Source of the DNA: JANMDR01 sp043760555 | GTDB lineage: Bacteria > Pseudomonadota > Gammaproteobacteria > Burkholderiales > Usitatibacteraceae | Direction of reading: 5' to 3' | Assembly: GCA_043760555.1 (NCBI GenBank) | Contig: JAYUOW010000180.1 | Span: 1 to 37,397 of the forward strand | DNA: 37,397 nt | Part shown: one piece after another, positions 15,329-23,047 of the stretch | Layout: each line of letters starts with the position of its first letter | How positions within the stretch are numbered: position 1 is the first letter of the stretch | Position numbers and translations under genes: made by a program | Notes under the pieces: generated by a model | The model's input: the letters and a program-made list of their open reading frames with translations, nothing else | Told to the model about the DNA's origin: nothing | The model's database searches: none

Positions 15329-17218
15329 ATGAATTACGACAACTATCCGTGGAGCATGCTGGAGCTCGAAGGCGAATGCGCGGAGGAGCGCTCCATCAAG
15401 CGCGCGTACGCAAAGCTTGCCAAACGGTTTCGTCCAGAAAAATTTCCTAAAGAATTTGAAGAAATTCGCTTGGCGTATGAGCAGGCACTGCATCATGCTG
15501 CGTACGTGCGCGAGCATGGTGATGACGATGCGCCGAGCGAGGTTGCTTCTGGCGCCACAACTGGCGCATGGACTGTTGTAGCGGCATCTGCTTCTGAAAC
15601 CCCAGAACCACAAATTACGCCCGTTGCGGTGCTTGTAGCGGAGCAGCCCTTACCAGCTACCGCACAGCCAGTTGCCCCAAGTGTTCCGTTTTTTTTAGCA
15701 ACCGAAGAACCTATTCAAAGCCATCGACAAGACGATTGGCTGACGCAGCACGAGCGCGATGATCGCGCCATTGACGCGTTACTGCGCCACATAAACAGTA
15801 TATTCGACCGACCAACGGCGTTTCAATCTATCAACGAAGCCGTTGACGCTTTAATGACGGCATTGGATAAAACGAGCTTTTCGGCAAAAGAGCGCAGCTG
15901 CATCGCGCTACTGCAAAGCGTCGCAGTCCATGAAACGATGCCAATTGAATCGCTCGATCATATCGCGAAGGTGTTGGAGCTAGGCAATCGAAATGACCAT
16001 ATTTTGGGCACTGCGGCCGATTCGTTGCTCTATAGGATAGAACAGCAGTCGTCGTGGCAGGGATTTTTAACCGTCGGAACCTACAACCCGCTGCACGCCG
16101 ACCTGTTCAAAGGCTTTACTGTGCCCAGGTGGCTGAGCCTCTTGGGCAACGCCGATACACGTGCAGCCTGCTTCAGCGTGCTTGATTGGATCACACATCA
16201 TCATCCGCAACGGCGCCAAGAGCTCCACCAAAAAACCCTCGCGCGCTTGGAAAAGTGGCGCGCTGAAATTCATCACTATAGCTTTACAAAGTTTGATCTT
16301 GCCTTGTGCGCGGGGGCAAGTGGGTTAACCATGTTGGCCGCATTCATATTAGCGCCGATACAGTTCGGCGAACTAATGACGATTAGCCCTTTTAAAGTGC
16401 TGCTTTTTATGTTGGTTTCGAGCTTCATTTTTTGGTTTCTACTGCTACAAGGTAGCAAAGGCAAATTTCGCGCTTCAGGCGCGCAAGAACGCTTATTTGA
16501 CTGGTTGGATGTAAATCATGGAAAAGCCGCCTCTGCGCAGCTTGGCGCGATGATTGTGGTGATATTCGCGGCGATAGCCGAACCTTTGCTTGGACTAGCC
16601 GCACAGGTATTAGCTGTGGCTGGCGTGGTGTGCATTCTTGCGCTCACTATGCTTTCGCGTAGGCCGCTTAACTTTGCGGATCGTTGGCGCAGCACACTGA
16701 TTTACGCAATTTTTCATGGCTTGGTAGCGTTCGGATTGCTGCCCTCGCCGGCATTATTGATGACTGCGTGTTTGGGCTTTGTCATGTTTATCGCCGTAGA
16801 GCGAAATCCACTTTGGTTTACAGAAACTAAACGCAGAATATCGATTGTAGGTTTCCAAAAATCCATCGCGTGGCGCATTCCTGCCGTGTGCTTTATAGCC
16901 CTGATTGGCCTTACTTTTTACATTTGGATCATGCAGCGAAACGTCTTACCTCCAGCCGCGATAGCCAGCCTAAGCTTGTTCGTTGGTTGCATGACGCCAA
17001 TTTTTCTCGCAACACAAAACCAACCGCTCGACCCACGGCAGGAAATAATTGTGCGAATCGTCGGCTGTTTTTGCGTGGTTCCAATCACCGCTGCTTATAA
17101 CGATGCAGACAAAGGCCTGCTCATGATGTTGACGCTTCTTAGTCTGTATCTAGCATCGGTACTGGCGCGCTGGTTTCAGGCAAGTGCTAAAAAATTAGCG
17201 ACTAACCCATCACCGTAG
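15329..17218 (+). CDS. membrane-anchored J-like protein, probable HscC partner
   Basis: A 629-residue protein. Residues 1-55 read as a J-like domain: a first helix, then RSIKRAYAKLAKRF (helix II, cf. AIKRAYARL in DjlB/DjlC of E. coli), then RPEKFPKEFEEIRLAYEQAL. Where canonical J proteins have HPD, this one has R35-P36-E37, so stimulation of an Hsp70 ATPase may be altered or lost. A Pro/Ala-rich linker follows (about 66-125), then a helical cytoplasmic region (135-315), and about 7-9 hydrophobic segments from residue 323 to 615 that anchor it in the inner membrane. It starts 9 bases after the hscC stop, so they form an operon. E. coli hscC is likewise next to two atypical membrane J-protein genes (djlB, djlC). 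Function beyond partnership with HscC is unknown. Confidence 0.78.
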   Translation: MNYDNYPWSMLELEGECAEERSIKRAYAKLAKRFRPEKFPKEFEEIRLAYEQALHHAAYVREHGDDDAPSEVASGATTGAWTVVAASASETPEPQITPVAVLVAEQPLPATAQPVAPSVPFFLATEEPIQSHRQDDWLTQHERDDRAIDALLRHINSIFDRPTAFQSINEAVDALMTALDKTSFSAKERSCIALLQSVAVHETMPIESLDHIAKVLELGNRNDHILGTAADSLLYRIEQQSSWQGFLTVGTYNPLHADLFKGFTVPRWLSLLGNADTRAACFSVLDWITHHHPQRRQELHQKTLARLEKWRAEIHHYSFTKFDLALCAGASGLTMLAAFILAPIQFGELMTISPFKVLLFMLVSSFIFWFLLLQGSKGKFRASGAQERLFDWLDVNHGKAASAQLGAMIVVIFAAIAEPLLGLAAQVLAVAGVVCILALTMLSRRPLNFADRWRSTLIYAIFHGLVAFGLLPSPALLMTACLGFVMFIAVERNPLWFTETKRRISIVGFQKSIAWRIPAVCFIALIGLTFYIWIMQRNVLPPAAIASLSLFVGCMTPIFLATQNQPLDPRQEIIVRIVGCFCVVPITAAYNDADKGLLMMLTLLSLYLASVLARWFQASAKKLATNPSP

Positions 17219-17220
17219 AT

Positions 17221-17255
17221 GCCTGAAGACGCCCTAACATAGGGCGTCTTCAACC
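17221..17255. repeat. palindromic repeat, copy 4; left end of a 94-bp direct repeat
   Basis: GCCTGAAGACGCCCTA and TAGGGCGTCTTCAACC flank a short centre; the inner 13 bp of each arm pair perfectly. It begins 3 bases after the stop of the J-like gene. Together with 17256-17314 it is repeated at 18569-18662. Confidence 0.85.
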
Positions 17256-17260
17256 AATAA

Positions 17261-17314
17261 ACCTACGCCTTCGTAACTGTAACAATCCCGATCGTCGCTT
17301 CCACGTTGCCAACA
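17261..17314 (-). pseudogene. detached copy of the clpB 3' end
   Basis: Compared without gaps to 18609-18662 (the true clpB 3' end), 43 of 54 bases are identical. Read on the minus strand it gives NVEATIGIVTVTKA followed by TAG, against NVEATNGIITFTKV-stop in ClpB. Upstream of this (higher coordinates) no further ClpB similarity is visible, so only the last 15-20 codons are present. The offset from the original is exactly 1348, the same as for the adjoining palindromes. Confidence 0.6.
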
Positions 17315-17371
17315 ATACGCCTCCACGTGACAGACGGTCGCCATTTAAAGCCTTTGCCGCATGTCACGCTC

Positions 17372-17845
17372 GACTATTCCGACCATTGATATGACCCTGC
17401 TGATCCAAGTTGGGGCGTATCAAGCTCGCAGGATGCCCGCGATAACATGCAGGCTACCTTCTTTACCTATACCGCAGATGACAAATCAGCGTGGTTTATA
17501 TTTCAGCCCAAATGGGAACTACCATTTCATACCCAAACGGCTGACCTTTGGAAAACCGCAAAACCGCCAGGCACCACTTCGCCGCCGCGCGGCGCAACGG
17601 AATTAATCACGGTGGGAAAGGCAAGCCTCACTTTCCTGCCGCTCGACAAAACAGACCGCTTTGGTCAGCCTTATAAGCCAGGCACGTTTAATGCCACAGT
17701 GGTACAGGGAAAGAGCATCTATAAGTTTGGCGATGGTTTAGAGGTAGAAAAATTTGGTGCGATTCGGAACAAGATAAAAATGCAATACCAACCGTGCCTG
17801 AAGAAGCCCTATTTTAGGCTATCTTCAGGCTTTCAAAGAATGTAG
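17372..17845 (+). pseudogene. remnant of an exported-type beta-rich domain protein
   Basis: The frame reads DYSDH, TGA (17387-17389), then YDPADPSWGVSSSQD, and continues open to 17845 with FFTYTADDKSAWFIFQPKW and VGKASLTFLPLDKTD. The pattern W-x-P-x-x-S-G-W-G ... FxTYxxDxxxxWF is one I associate with a repeated domain in exported proteins of betaproteobacteria, usually without assigned function. The TGA would be TGG (Trp) in the intact domain, so it looks like a nonsense mutation. No signal peptide or start lies upstream, and the last 17 or so codons run through palindromic repeat copy 5, so that tail is not native. An ATG at 17447 could start a 132-residue product, but I judge the locus to be dead. 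Confidence 0.5.
17796..17830. repeat. palindromic repeat, copy 5
   Basis: GCCTGAAGAAGCCCTA and TAGGCTATCTTCAGGC around TTT; the outer 8 bp pair perfectly and the inner part imperfectly. It lies over the 3' end of the domain remnant. Confidence 0.75.
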
Positions 17846-17939
17846 GTTGCGGCTGGGGTGTAGCCCAACACGTGATCGTGAAAATGCGGATTTACTTATT
17901 GCAACCATTGCTGTTGGGCTATACATCAGCCCAACCTAC
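17842..17939. mobile_element. 98-bp palindromic mini-element (GTAGGTTGGGCT type)
   Basis: The left arm begins GTAGGTTGCGGCTGGGG and ends AGCCCAACA (17842-17870). The right arm (17912-17939) begins TGTTGGGCTATACATCAG and ends CCCAACCTAC. The arms are inverted repeats of 28-29 bases with a few differences, around a 41-base AT-richer centre with no coding capacity. Sequences beginning GTAGGTTGGGC and ending AGCCCAAC are scattered between genes in many bacteria and behave like small non-autonomous repeats. No clear target duplication is visible. Confidence 0.65.
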
Positions 17940-17947
17940 GTGATTTC

Positions 17948-17988
17948 AATGGCTGAGGACGCGCGTATTTAGTGCGTCTTCAGCCATT
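17948..17988. repeat. palindromic repeat, copy 6
   Basis: AATGGCTGAGGACGC and GCGTCTTCAGCCATT pair with one mismatch; the centre (GCGTATTTAGT) has diverged. It stands 9 bases after the mini-element and before the PIN remnant. Confidence 0.75.
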
Positions 17989-18040
17989 AAACAACGGCTC
18001 AAAATGCCGCTAATGGCGATCGCACCGCATAGGATGGGCA

Positions 18041-18313
18041 ACGCGTTATGATGAGCGTAGCGAATTACTTGACGTGTTTTTTTCATGTTGCGAACGGACG
18101 CGTGTTCAATACGCGCGACGCCCAAATTTGCGCGATGAGGCGGACAATCATCTTATTGAACTTGCGGTGGCTGGAGGTGCAACATTGATTGTGACGCGCA
18201 ATCTGCGTCATTTGGAGCGCATGGAATTACGTTTTCCTGAATTGCGTATTGCTTCACTTGAGGCTTTTTTAAAGGAGATAAGACATCGCAGCGTTAACTG
18301 TTCGCTTACCTGA
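18041..18313 (+). pseudogene. C-terminal half of a PIN-domain toxin
   Basis: The frame gives TRYDERSELLDVFFSCCERT, then RRPNLRDEADNHLIELAVAGGA, IVTRNLRHLERMELRFP and LEAFLKEI, which is the second half of the COG1569-type PIN family (toxin components of about 135-145 residues). The conserved D-x-x-D-N-H and TRN motifs are present, but the N-terminal half with the first catalytic Asp is absent: a TAA at 18011-18013 closes the frame and the sequence just before is unrelated, including GGATGGGCAACGCG. A GTG at 18074 could only make a fragment. The RHH antitoxin remnant overlaps its end, the usual layout for this pair. Confidence 0.75.
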
Positions 18314-18500
18314 CGGGAAACACCTGCGCTTAAACGCTTTGGCAAAAAGTCGGGGCACACAAGTTAATCGGTTGATTGAAGAAATGACAACGCTGATGTT
18401 GGCTGAGTTTGATCAGGAAACGCGTTTTCGCCTTCGGACAAGCCAAAGTGCGGGGAAGACGCAGCGTGGGTTTGCGTTACTTAAAAAAGCAGCGGGTTAA
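18285..18500 (+). pseudogene. RHH antitoxin frame with ATC in place of a start codon
   Basis: An open frame of 71 codons reading AALTVRLPDGKHLRLNALAKS, then RGTQVNRLIEEMTTLMLAEF and ending QRGFALLKKAAG. This is a ribbon-helix-helix antitoxin of the kind paired with COG1569 PIN toxins. AAGGAG (18272-18277 region) stands 7 bases before the codon ATC at 18285-18287, exactly where ATG is expected. An in-frame TAA at 18279-18281 rules out any upstream start, and there is no early internal ATG. It overlaps the PIN remnant by 29 bases. The coding sequence is otherwise undamaged, so loss of the start is probably recent, or very weak ATC initiation persists. Confidence 0.7.
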
Positions 18501-18509
18501 GCAGCTACC

Positions 18510-18536
18510 GTGTGGGCAGTGGAGCGTTGCCCACCC
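18510..18536. repeat. short hairpin after the antitoxin remnant
   Basis: GTGGGCA (18512-18518) pairs with TGCCCAC (18528-18534), followed by CCTAC. Sequences of the form GTAGGGTGGGCA...TGCCCACC are common dispersed repeats; the GGATGGGCAACGCG at about 18032-18045 looks like half of another. Confidence 0.45.
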
Positions 18537-18568
18537 TACAGTTTTGCACAAGTTTTATATTTAGCAAT

Positions 18569-18603
18569 GGCTGAAGGCACCCTATTTTAGGGCATCTTCA
18601 GCC
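18569..18603. repeat. palindromic repeat, copy 7; right end of the 94-bp direct repeat
   Basis: GGCTGAAGGCACCCTA and TAGGGCATCTTCAGCC, two mismatches between arms, centre TTT. It lies 7 bases after the clpB stop on the minus strand. It matches copy 4 at 28 of 35 positions at the common offset of 1348. Confidence 0.85.
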
Positions 18604-18610
18604 TATCAAC

Positions 18611-21199
18611 CTACACTTTCGTAAACGTAATTATCCCGTTTGTCGCTTCCACATTCACCACATCTTTCGGTCCGAACTTGCCTTCTAATAAGCTCCTTGC
18701 CAACGGATTTTCTATCTGACTTTGTATCGCGCGTTTTAGTGGGCGGGCGCCGTAGTCGGCTTCAAAACCGCTTTGGGCAAGTTCGGCCAAGGCTTTTTCG
18801 CTTACGTTTAGGGTGATGTCCATTTTGGCTAAGCGGCTAATTAGGGCTTGTAATTGAATTTTTGCGATGGCTGAAATTTGCGCCTCTCCTAATGCGTGGA
18901 ACACCACTACTTCGTCAATGCGGTTGATAAATTCAGGCCGGAAGGTGGCTTTTACTTCGGCCATTACGGCTAGTTTTACCACACCATATTCATTGCCTGA
19001 CATGGCTTGAATTTGCTTTGAACCTAAGTTTGATGTCATGACGATGATGGTGTTTTTAAAGTCTACCGTGCGGCCTTGTCCGTCGGTTAAGCGGCCATCG
19101 TCTAGCACTTGCAGCAGTACGTTAAACACGTCTGGATGCGCTTTTTCGATCTCGTCCATCAGAATGACGCTGTAGGGTTTACGGCGCACGGCTTCGGTTA
19201 AATAGCCGCCCTCTTCATAGCCTACATAACCTGGCGGCGCGCCGATGAGACGGGCGACGGAATGCTTTTCCATGAATTCACTCATGTCGATGCGGATAAG
19301 TTGTTCCTGAGAGTCGAACAAAAATTCAGCCAGCGCTTTGCAAAGCTCGGTTTTACCTACGCCGGTTGGCCCTAAAAATAGGAAAGAACCAGTGGGGCGG
19401 CCGGGGTCGGACAGCCCTGCACGGGAGCGCCGAATAGCGTCGGACACTAGCCGCACGGCTTCGTCTTGGCCGATGATGCGTTTGTGCAGTCGAGCCTCCA
19501 TTTGCACGAGCTTTTCACGGTCGCCTTGGAGCATTTTGGCAATCGGAATACCGGTAGACCTAGATACCACTTCCGCAATTTCTTCCACGCCTACGCGGGT
19601 GCGCAAAAGCCGTGGTTTTGCGCTGCCGTTATCGCTATCGTTGGCAAGCTCAGCGGCTTTTAATTGCGCTTCTAGTGCGGGTAGCTTGGCGTATTGCAGT
19701 TCGGCTAGTTTATCGAGCTGGCCTAGGCGTAAAAATTCTGCCATATCCAGTTTCACGGCGTCAATTTCTGTTTTTACGTGTGCCACACTTTGCACTTGCG
19801 CTTTTTCGGCTTTCCAAATTTCTTCTAAGTCAGAAAATTCTTTTTCTAGCCGACGGATTTCATCTTCGATTAACGCGCGACGTTTGGCGCTGGATTCATC
19901 TTTGTCTCTTTTTACTGCTTCACGTTCAATTTTTAGCTGAATTAAACGGCGCTCGAGTTTATCTAATACTTCTGGCTTGGAATCAATTTCCATTTTCACT
20001 TTTGCGGCGGCTTCATCAATTAAATCAATGGCCTTGTCGGGCAAAAACCGATCAGAAATATAGCGGTGCGATAGCTCGGCAGCCGCCACCAAAGCGGGGT
20101 CGGTAATATCCACGCCGTGGTGGAGCTCGTATTTTTCTTGCAGGCCACGCAGGATAGCGATAGTGGCTTCTACACTGGGTTGATCGACCAACACTTTTTG
20201 AAAGCGGCGCTCTAACGCTGCATCTTTTTCTACGTATTTACGGTATTCGTCCAACGTAGTTGCACCCACGCAATGTAGCTCGCCGCGTGCTAAGGCGGGC
20301 TTGAGCATATTGCCCGCGTCCATCGCACCCTCGGCTTTGCCAGCACCTACCATCGTGTGCAGCTCATCAATAAATACAATGGTTTGCCCTTCGTCTTTGG
20401 CGAGGTCTTTGAGCACAGCTTTTAGGCGCTCCTCGAACTCGCCGCGATATTTTGCACCGGCCAGCATGGCGGCAAAATCAAGCGACAACACACGCTTACC
20501 CTTTAAGCTTTCGGGCACTTCGCCGTTGACGATACGTTGCGCTAAGCCTTCTACAATGGCCGTCTTGCCAACTCCTGGCTCGCCGATAAGCACTGGATTA
20601 TTTTTAGTGCGGCGCTGCAATACTTGAATGGTGCGACGGATTTCATCATCGCGGCCAATCACCGGATCAAGCTTGCCGGCGAGCGCGCGTTCGGTTAGAT
20701 CAATGGTGTATTTATCGAGTGATTTACGCTGCCCTTCTGATTCTGCGGTGTCCGCACCGCCGTCGCCGCGCACGCCCTCAACAGCCGCCGTAATGGCCGC
20801 TGCCGTGCCGCCGCAATCGCGCAAGATGCGACCGGTGTTGCCTTTATCTGCAGCCAACACCAGCAAAAAAAGCTCGCTGGCGATAAATTGATCGCCGCGC
20901 TGGCTGGCTTGTTTGTCAGTCAGATTAAGCAAATTAGTAAGTTCACGACCCACCGCTATTTCACCGTTTAGGCCATCTACTTTTGGCAAGTTAGCAATGG
21001 CGTTTTCAAGCGCGGTTTTAAGCTTGGGCACTGCAACCCCTGCTTTAGACAATATAGCCGCCGTGCCGCCATCTTCTGCTGCTAACAAGCTTTGCAGCAA
21101 GTGGGCGGGGTCAATGGAACCCGCATCGCGAGCCAGCGCCGTGCTTTGCGCGTCGGCGAGTGCTTGTTGAAATTTGGTGGTGAGCTTATCGATTCTCAT
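18611..21199 (-). CDS. clpB: ATP-dependent disaggregase ClpB
   Basis: An 862-residue Hsp104-class AAA+ disaggregase, full length for ClpB, which pulls polypeptides out of aggregates together with DnaK/DnaJ. In order: the N-terminal Clp_N repeat domain (1-145), AAA-1 with Walker A GEPGVGKTAIVEG and Walker B IVFIDELHTMVGAG, the coiled-coil middle domain (about 400-525, rich in K/E/R), AAA-2 with GPTGVGKTELCKALAEF and VILMDEIEKAHPDVF, and the C-terminal D2-small domain ending NGIITFTKV. AAGGA stands just before the ATG. A sigma-32-like promoter lies 76-104 bases upstream. Divergent from nadC; convergent with the decayed region at its 3' end. Confidence 0.97.
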   Translation of the reverse strand: MRIDKLTTKFQQALADAQSTALARDAGSIDPAHLLQSLLAAEDGGTAAILSKAGVAVPKLKTALENAIANLPKVDGLNGEIAVGRELTNLLNLTDKQASQRGDQFIASELFLLVLAADKGNTGRILRDCGGTAAAITAAVEGVRGDGGADTAESEGQRKSLDKYTIDLTERALAGKLDPVIGRDDEIRRTIQVLQRRTKNNPVLIGEPGVGKTAIVEGLAQRIVNGEVPESLKGKRVLSLDFAAMLAGAKYRGEFEERLKAVLKDLAKDEGQTIVFIDELHTMVGAGKAEGAMDAGNMLKPALARGELHCVGATTLDEYRKYVEKDAALERRFQKVLVDQPSVEATIAILRGLQEKYELHHGVDITDPALVAAAELSHRYISDRFLPDKAIDLIDEAAAKVKMEIDSKPEVLDKLERRLIQLKIEREAVKRDKDESSAKRRALIEDEIRRLEKEFSDLEEIWKAEKAQVQSVAHVKTEIDAVKLDMAEFLRLGQLDKLAELQYAKLPALEAQLKAAELANDSDNGSAKPRLLRTRVGVEEIAEVVSRSTGIPIAKMLQGDREKLVQMEARLHKRIIGQDEAVRLVSDAIRRSRAGLSDPGRPTGSFLFLGPTGVGKTELCKALAEFLFDSQEQLIRIDMSEFMEKHSVARLIGAPPGYVGYEEGGYLTEAVRRKPYSVILMDEIEKAHPDVFNVLLQVLDDGRLTDGQGRTVDFKNTIIVMTSNLGSKQIQAMSGNEYGVVKLAVMAEVKATFRPEFINRIDEVVVFHALGEAQISAIAKIQLQALISRLAKMDITLNVSEKALAELAQSGFEADYGARPLKRAIQSQIENPLARSLLEGKFGPKDVVNVEATNGIITFTKV

Positions 21200-21274
21200 G
21201 GGATTCCTTTTTAGATTTTCACGCGCAGCTTAAGCGTATCATCAGCTTTAGCGATGGGTCGCGTATTACAATTA

Positions 21275-21303
21275 GAGATTGGGTAGGTTATTAGCTTTTC
21301 AAG
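21275..21303 (-). promoter_or_regulatory. sigma-32-like heat-shock promoter of clpB
   Basis: On the minus strand CTTGAAA (21297-21303) is followed after 13 bases by CCCAATCTC (21275-21283), against the heat-shock consensus CTTGAAA - 13 to 15 - CCCCATnTA. The -35 is exact and the -10 matches at six of the eight defined positions. It lies in the clpB-nadC intergenic region, pointing at clpB, a classical sigma-32 target. Confidence 0.65.
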
Positions 21304-21363
21304 TTAGTCACTCACCCGATTCTATCCACATTCGCGCAACCACTCTTTGACCCTCATCAAGCT

Positions 21364-22227
21364 ATGCAAATTTACTCCGCCGAATTTTTAAATGCAGTCA
21401 TTGCCACCGACGTTACGCGCGCGCTGGCAGAGGACGTGGGTGCGGGCGACCTTACCGCCAGCCTCATTCCTGCGGGCAAGCGCGGCAACGCGCGAGTGAT
21501 TGCTCGGGAAGCCGCTATTTTAGCGGGTGTTGGCTGGTTTGATGCGGTGTTTAAAACGCTTGATCCATCGGTAAAAATCACGTGGCACGCAGCCGATGGT
21601 GATGCGGTTGCAGCGAACGGCGTGCTATGTGAGATTGAAGGCGATGCGCGCGCGATGTTAACCGCTGAGCGTTCGGCACTTAATTTTGTACAGCTACTTT
21701 CAGCCGTTGCAACTAAAACCCAGCGCTACGTTGCGGCCGTGAAGGACACGAAAGCGCAGATACTAGACACACGCAAAACCCCGCCTGGCTTGCGTTTAGC
21801 GCTTAAATACGCGGTGACTTGCGGTGGCGGCGTGAACCACCGTGTGGGCTTGTACGATGGCATTTTGATTAAAGAAAACCATATTGCCGCAGCCGGTAGC
21901 ATTGCCTTGGCAGTGGCCGCAGCACAGCCAATTATTGCAGCTGCAAAAACATCTATGTTGATGGTGGAAGTAGAAAACTTTACGCAACTTGAAGAAGCGC
22001 TAGGCTGCGGCGTGAAGCTAATTTTGCTGGACAATATGAGCTTGGCGCAGCTGCGCGAGGCCGTAAAAATTAACGCAGGCCGCGCACAATTGGAGGCGTC
22101 CGGCGGCGTTACTTTGCTCACGGTGTCCGACATTGCAGCAACTGGTGTTGATCGTATTTCGGTGGGATCGTTAACCAAAGATATTCAAGCACTTGATTTA
22201 TCGATGCGCTTTACCATGAGCGCATAA
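21364..22227 (+). CDS. nadC: nicotinate-nucleotide pyrophosphorylase (quinolinate phosphoribosyltransferase)
   Basis: A 287-residue enzyme that converts quinolinate and PRPP to nicotinate mononucleotide in de novo NAD synthesis. Family motifs: EDVGAGDLTASLIP at the N-terminus, RSALNFVQLLSAVATKTQRYV, DTRKTPPGLRLALKYAVTCGGG, NHRVGLYDGILIKENHI and EASGGVTLLTVSDIAATGVDRISVGSLTK. The Arg and Lys residues binding quinolinate and the phosphates (RKT, HR, KENH) are present. Length is normal. It is transcribed away from clpB and followed after 30 bases by mlaA. nadA and nadB are not in the window. Confidence 0.96.
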   Translation: MQIYSAEFLNAVIATDVTRALAEDVGAGDLTASLIPAGKRGNARVIAREAAILAGVGWFDAVFKTLDPSVKITWHAADGDAVAANGVLCEIEGDARAMLTAERSALNFVQLLSAVATKTQRYVAAVKDTKAQILDTRKTPPGLRLALKYAVTCGGGVNHRVGLYDGILIKENHIAAAGSIALAVAAAQPIIAAAKTSMLMVEVENFTQLEEALGCGVKLILLDNMSLAQLREAVKINAGRAQLEASGGVTLLTVSDIAATGVDRISVGSLTKDIQALDLSMRFTMSA

Positions 22228-22257
22228 TTTTTTTGAATCACTTTTATTGGGCACACT

Positions 22258-23046
22258 ATGAATAATCTAACTCGGTTTTTATCTTCCTTAGCCACTGGAC
22301 TTTGCCTCGTTGGCGCGTTGGGCGGCTGCGCTTCAACCGGTAGCGGTATCCCTGCCGACCCACTGGAAGGCTTTAACCGCGCGGCTTTCAGCGTGAATGA
22401 CACTTTGGACAATGCGGTGCTAAAGCCGGTGGCAAAGGCTTACGTGGCAGTAACACCGTCGGCCGCGCGTGCAGGTGTTTCTAATGCGTTTAGCAATATT
22501 GGTGAAGTGGGCACGGCCGTAAATAACTTATTGCAAGGCAAGCCGGGCGATGCGTTGAGCGACGTCGGGCGCTTACTTATCAATTCCACGTTGGGCATTT
22601 TAGGATTGTGGGACGTAGCAACGCCATTGGGCTTGGCTAAAAATAATGAAGACTTTGGCCAAACATTGGGCAAATGGGGCGTTGGTTCTGGCCCGTATTT
22701 GGTGCTGCCATTTTCAGGGCCGAGCACAGTGCGCGATAGCGTAGGGCGCTTTACGGTAGACCGCTACACCAGCTACAGCCCTTATGTTGACCACAAGCGC
22801 TCAAGCTACAGCGCGACGGTGGTGGAGCTAATAAACGGTCGCGCAGGATTTTTATCAGCGGGGGATGCACTGGATGCGGCATCTACTGATAAATATGCTT
22901 TTTTACGCGATGCGTATTTGCAGCGGCGGTTAAATCAAGTGCACGACGGTGCCGTGCCATCGGCCGCGCGTGAGGCGCTGGTGGACAGCTTGGAGCCGTT
23001 GGCAGCGCCTTCCAGCGCGCCTGCTAAACCCGCGGCAGGTAAGTAA
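22258..23046 (+). CDS. mlaA: outer-membrane phospholipid-transport lipoprotein MlaA (VacJ)
   Basis: A 262-residue lipoprotein of the Mla system that removes misplaced phospholipids from the outer leaflet of the outer membrane. The signal peptide ends in the lipobox LGGC, so C24 is lipidated. Family motifs: DPLEGFNRAAFSVNDTLDNAVLKPVAKAYVAVTP, VSNAFSNIGEVGTAVNNLLQGK, DFGQTLGKWGVGSGPYLVLPFSGPSTVRDSVGRF. The C-terminal end is Ala/Pro-rich (LAAPSSAPAKPAAGK). No mlaBCDEF genes are in this window. The stop overlaps closely with the next small gene (ATG 1 base after). Confidence 0.95.
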   Translation: MNNLTRFLSSLATGLCLVGALGGCASTGSGIPADPLEGFNRAAFSVNDTLDNAVLKPVAKAYVAVTPSAARAGVSNAFSNIGEVGTAVNNLLQGKPGDALSDVGRLLINSTLGILGLWDVATPLGLAKNNEDFGQTLGKWGVGSGPYLVLPFSGPSTVRDSVGRFTVDRYTSYSPYVDHKRSSYSATVVELINGRAGFLSAGDALDAASTDKYAFLRDAYLQRRLNQVHDGAVPSAAREALVDSLEPLAAPSSAPAKPAAGK

Positions 23047-23047
23047 C

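Noticed and set aside
17221..18603. Cluster of four palindromic repeats as a CRISPR array
   Set aside because: Spacings are irregular (541, 117, 581 bases), the repeats are imperfect palindromes that also occur elsewhere, and no cas-like gene is nearby.
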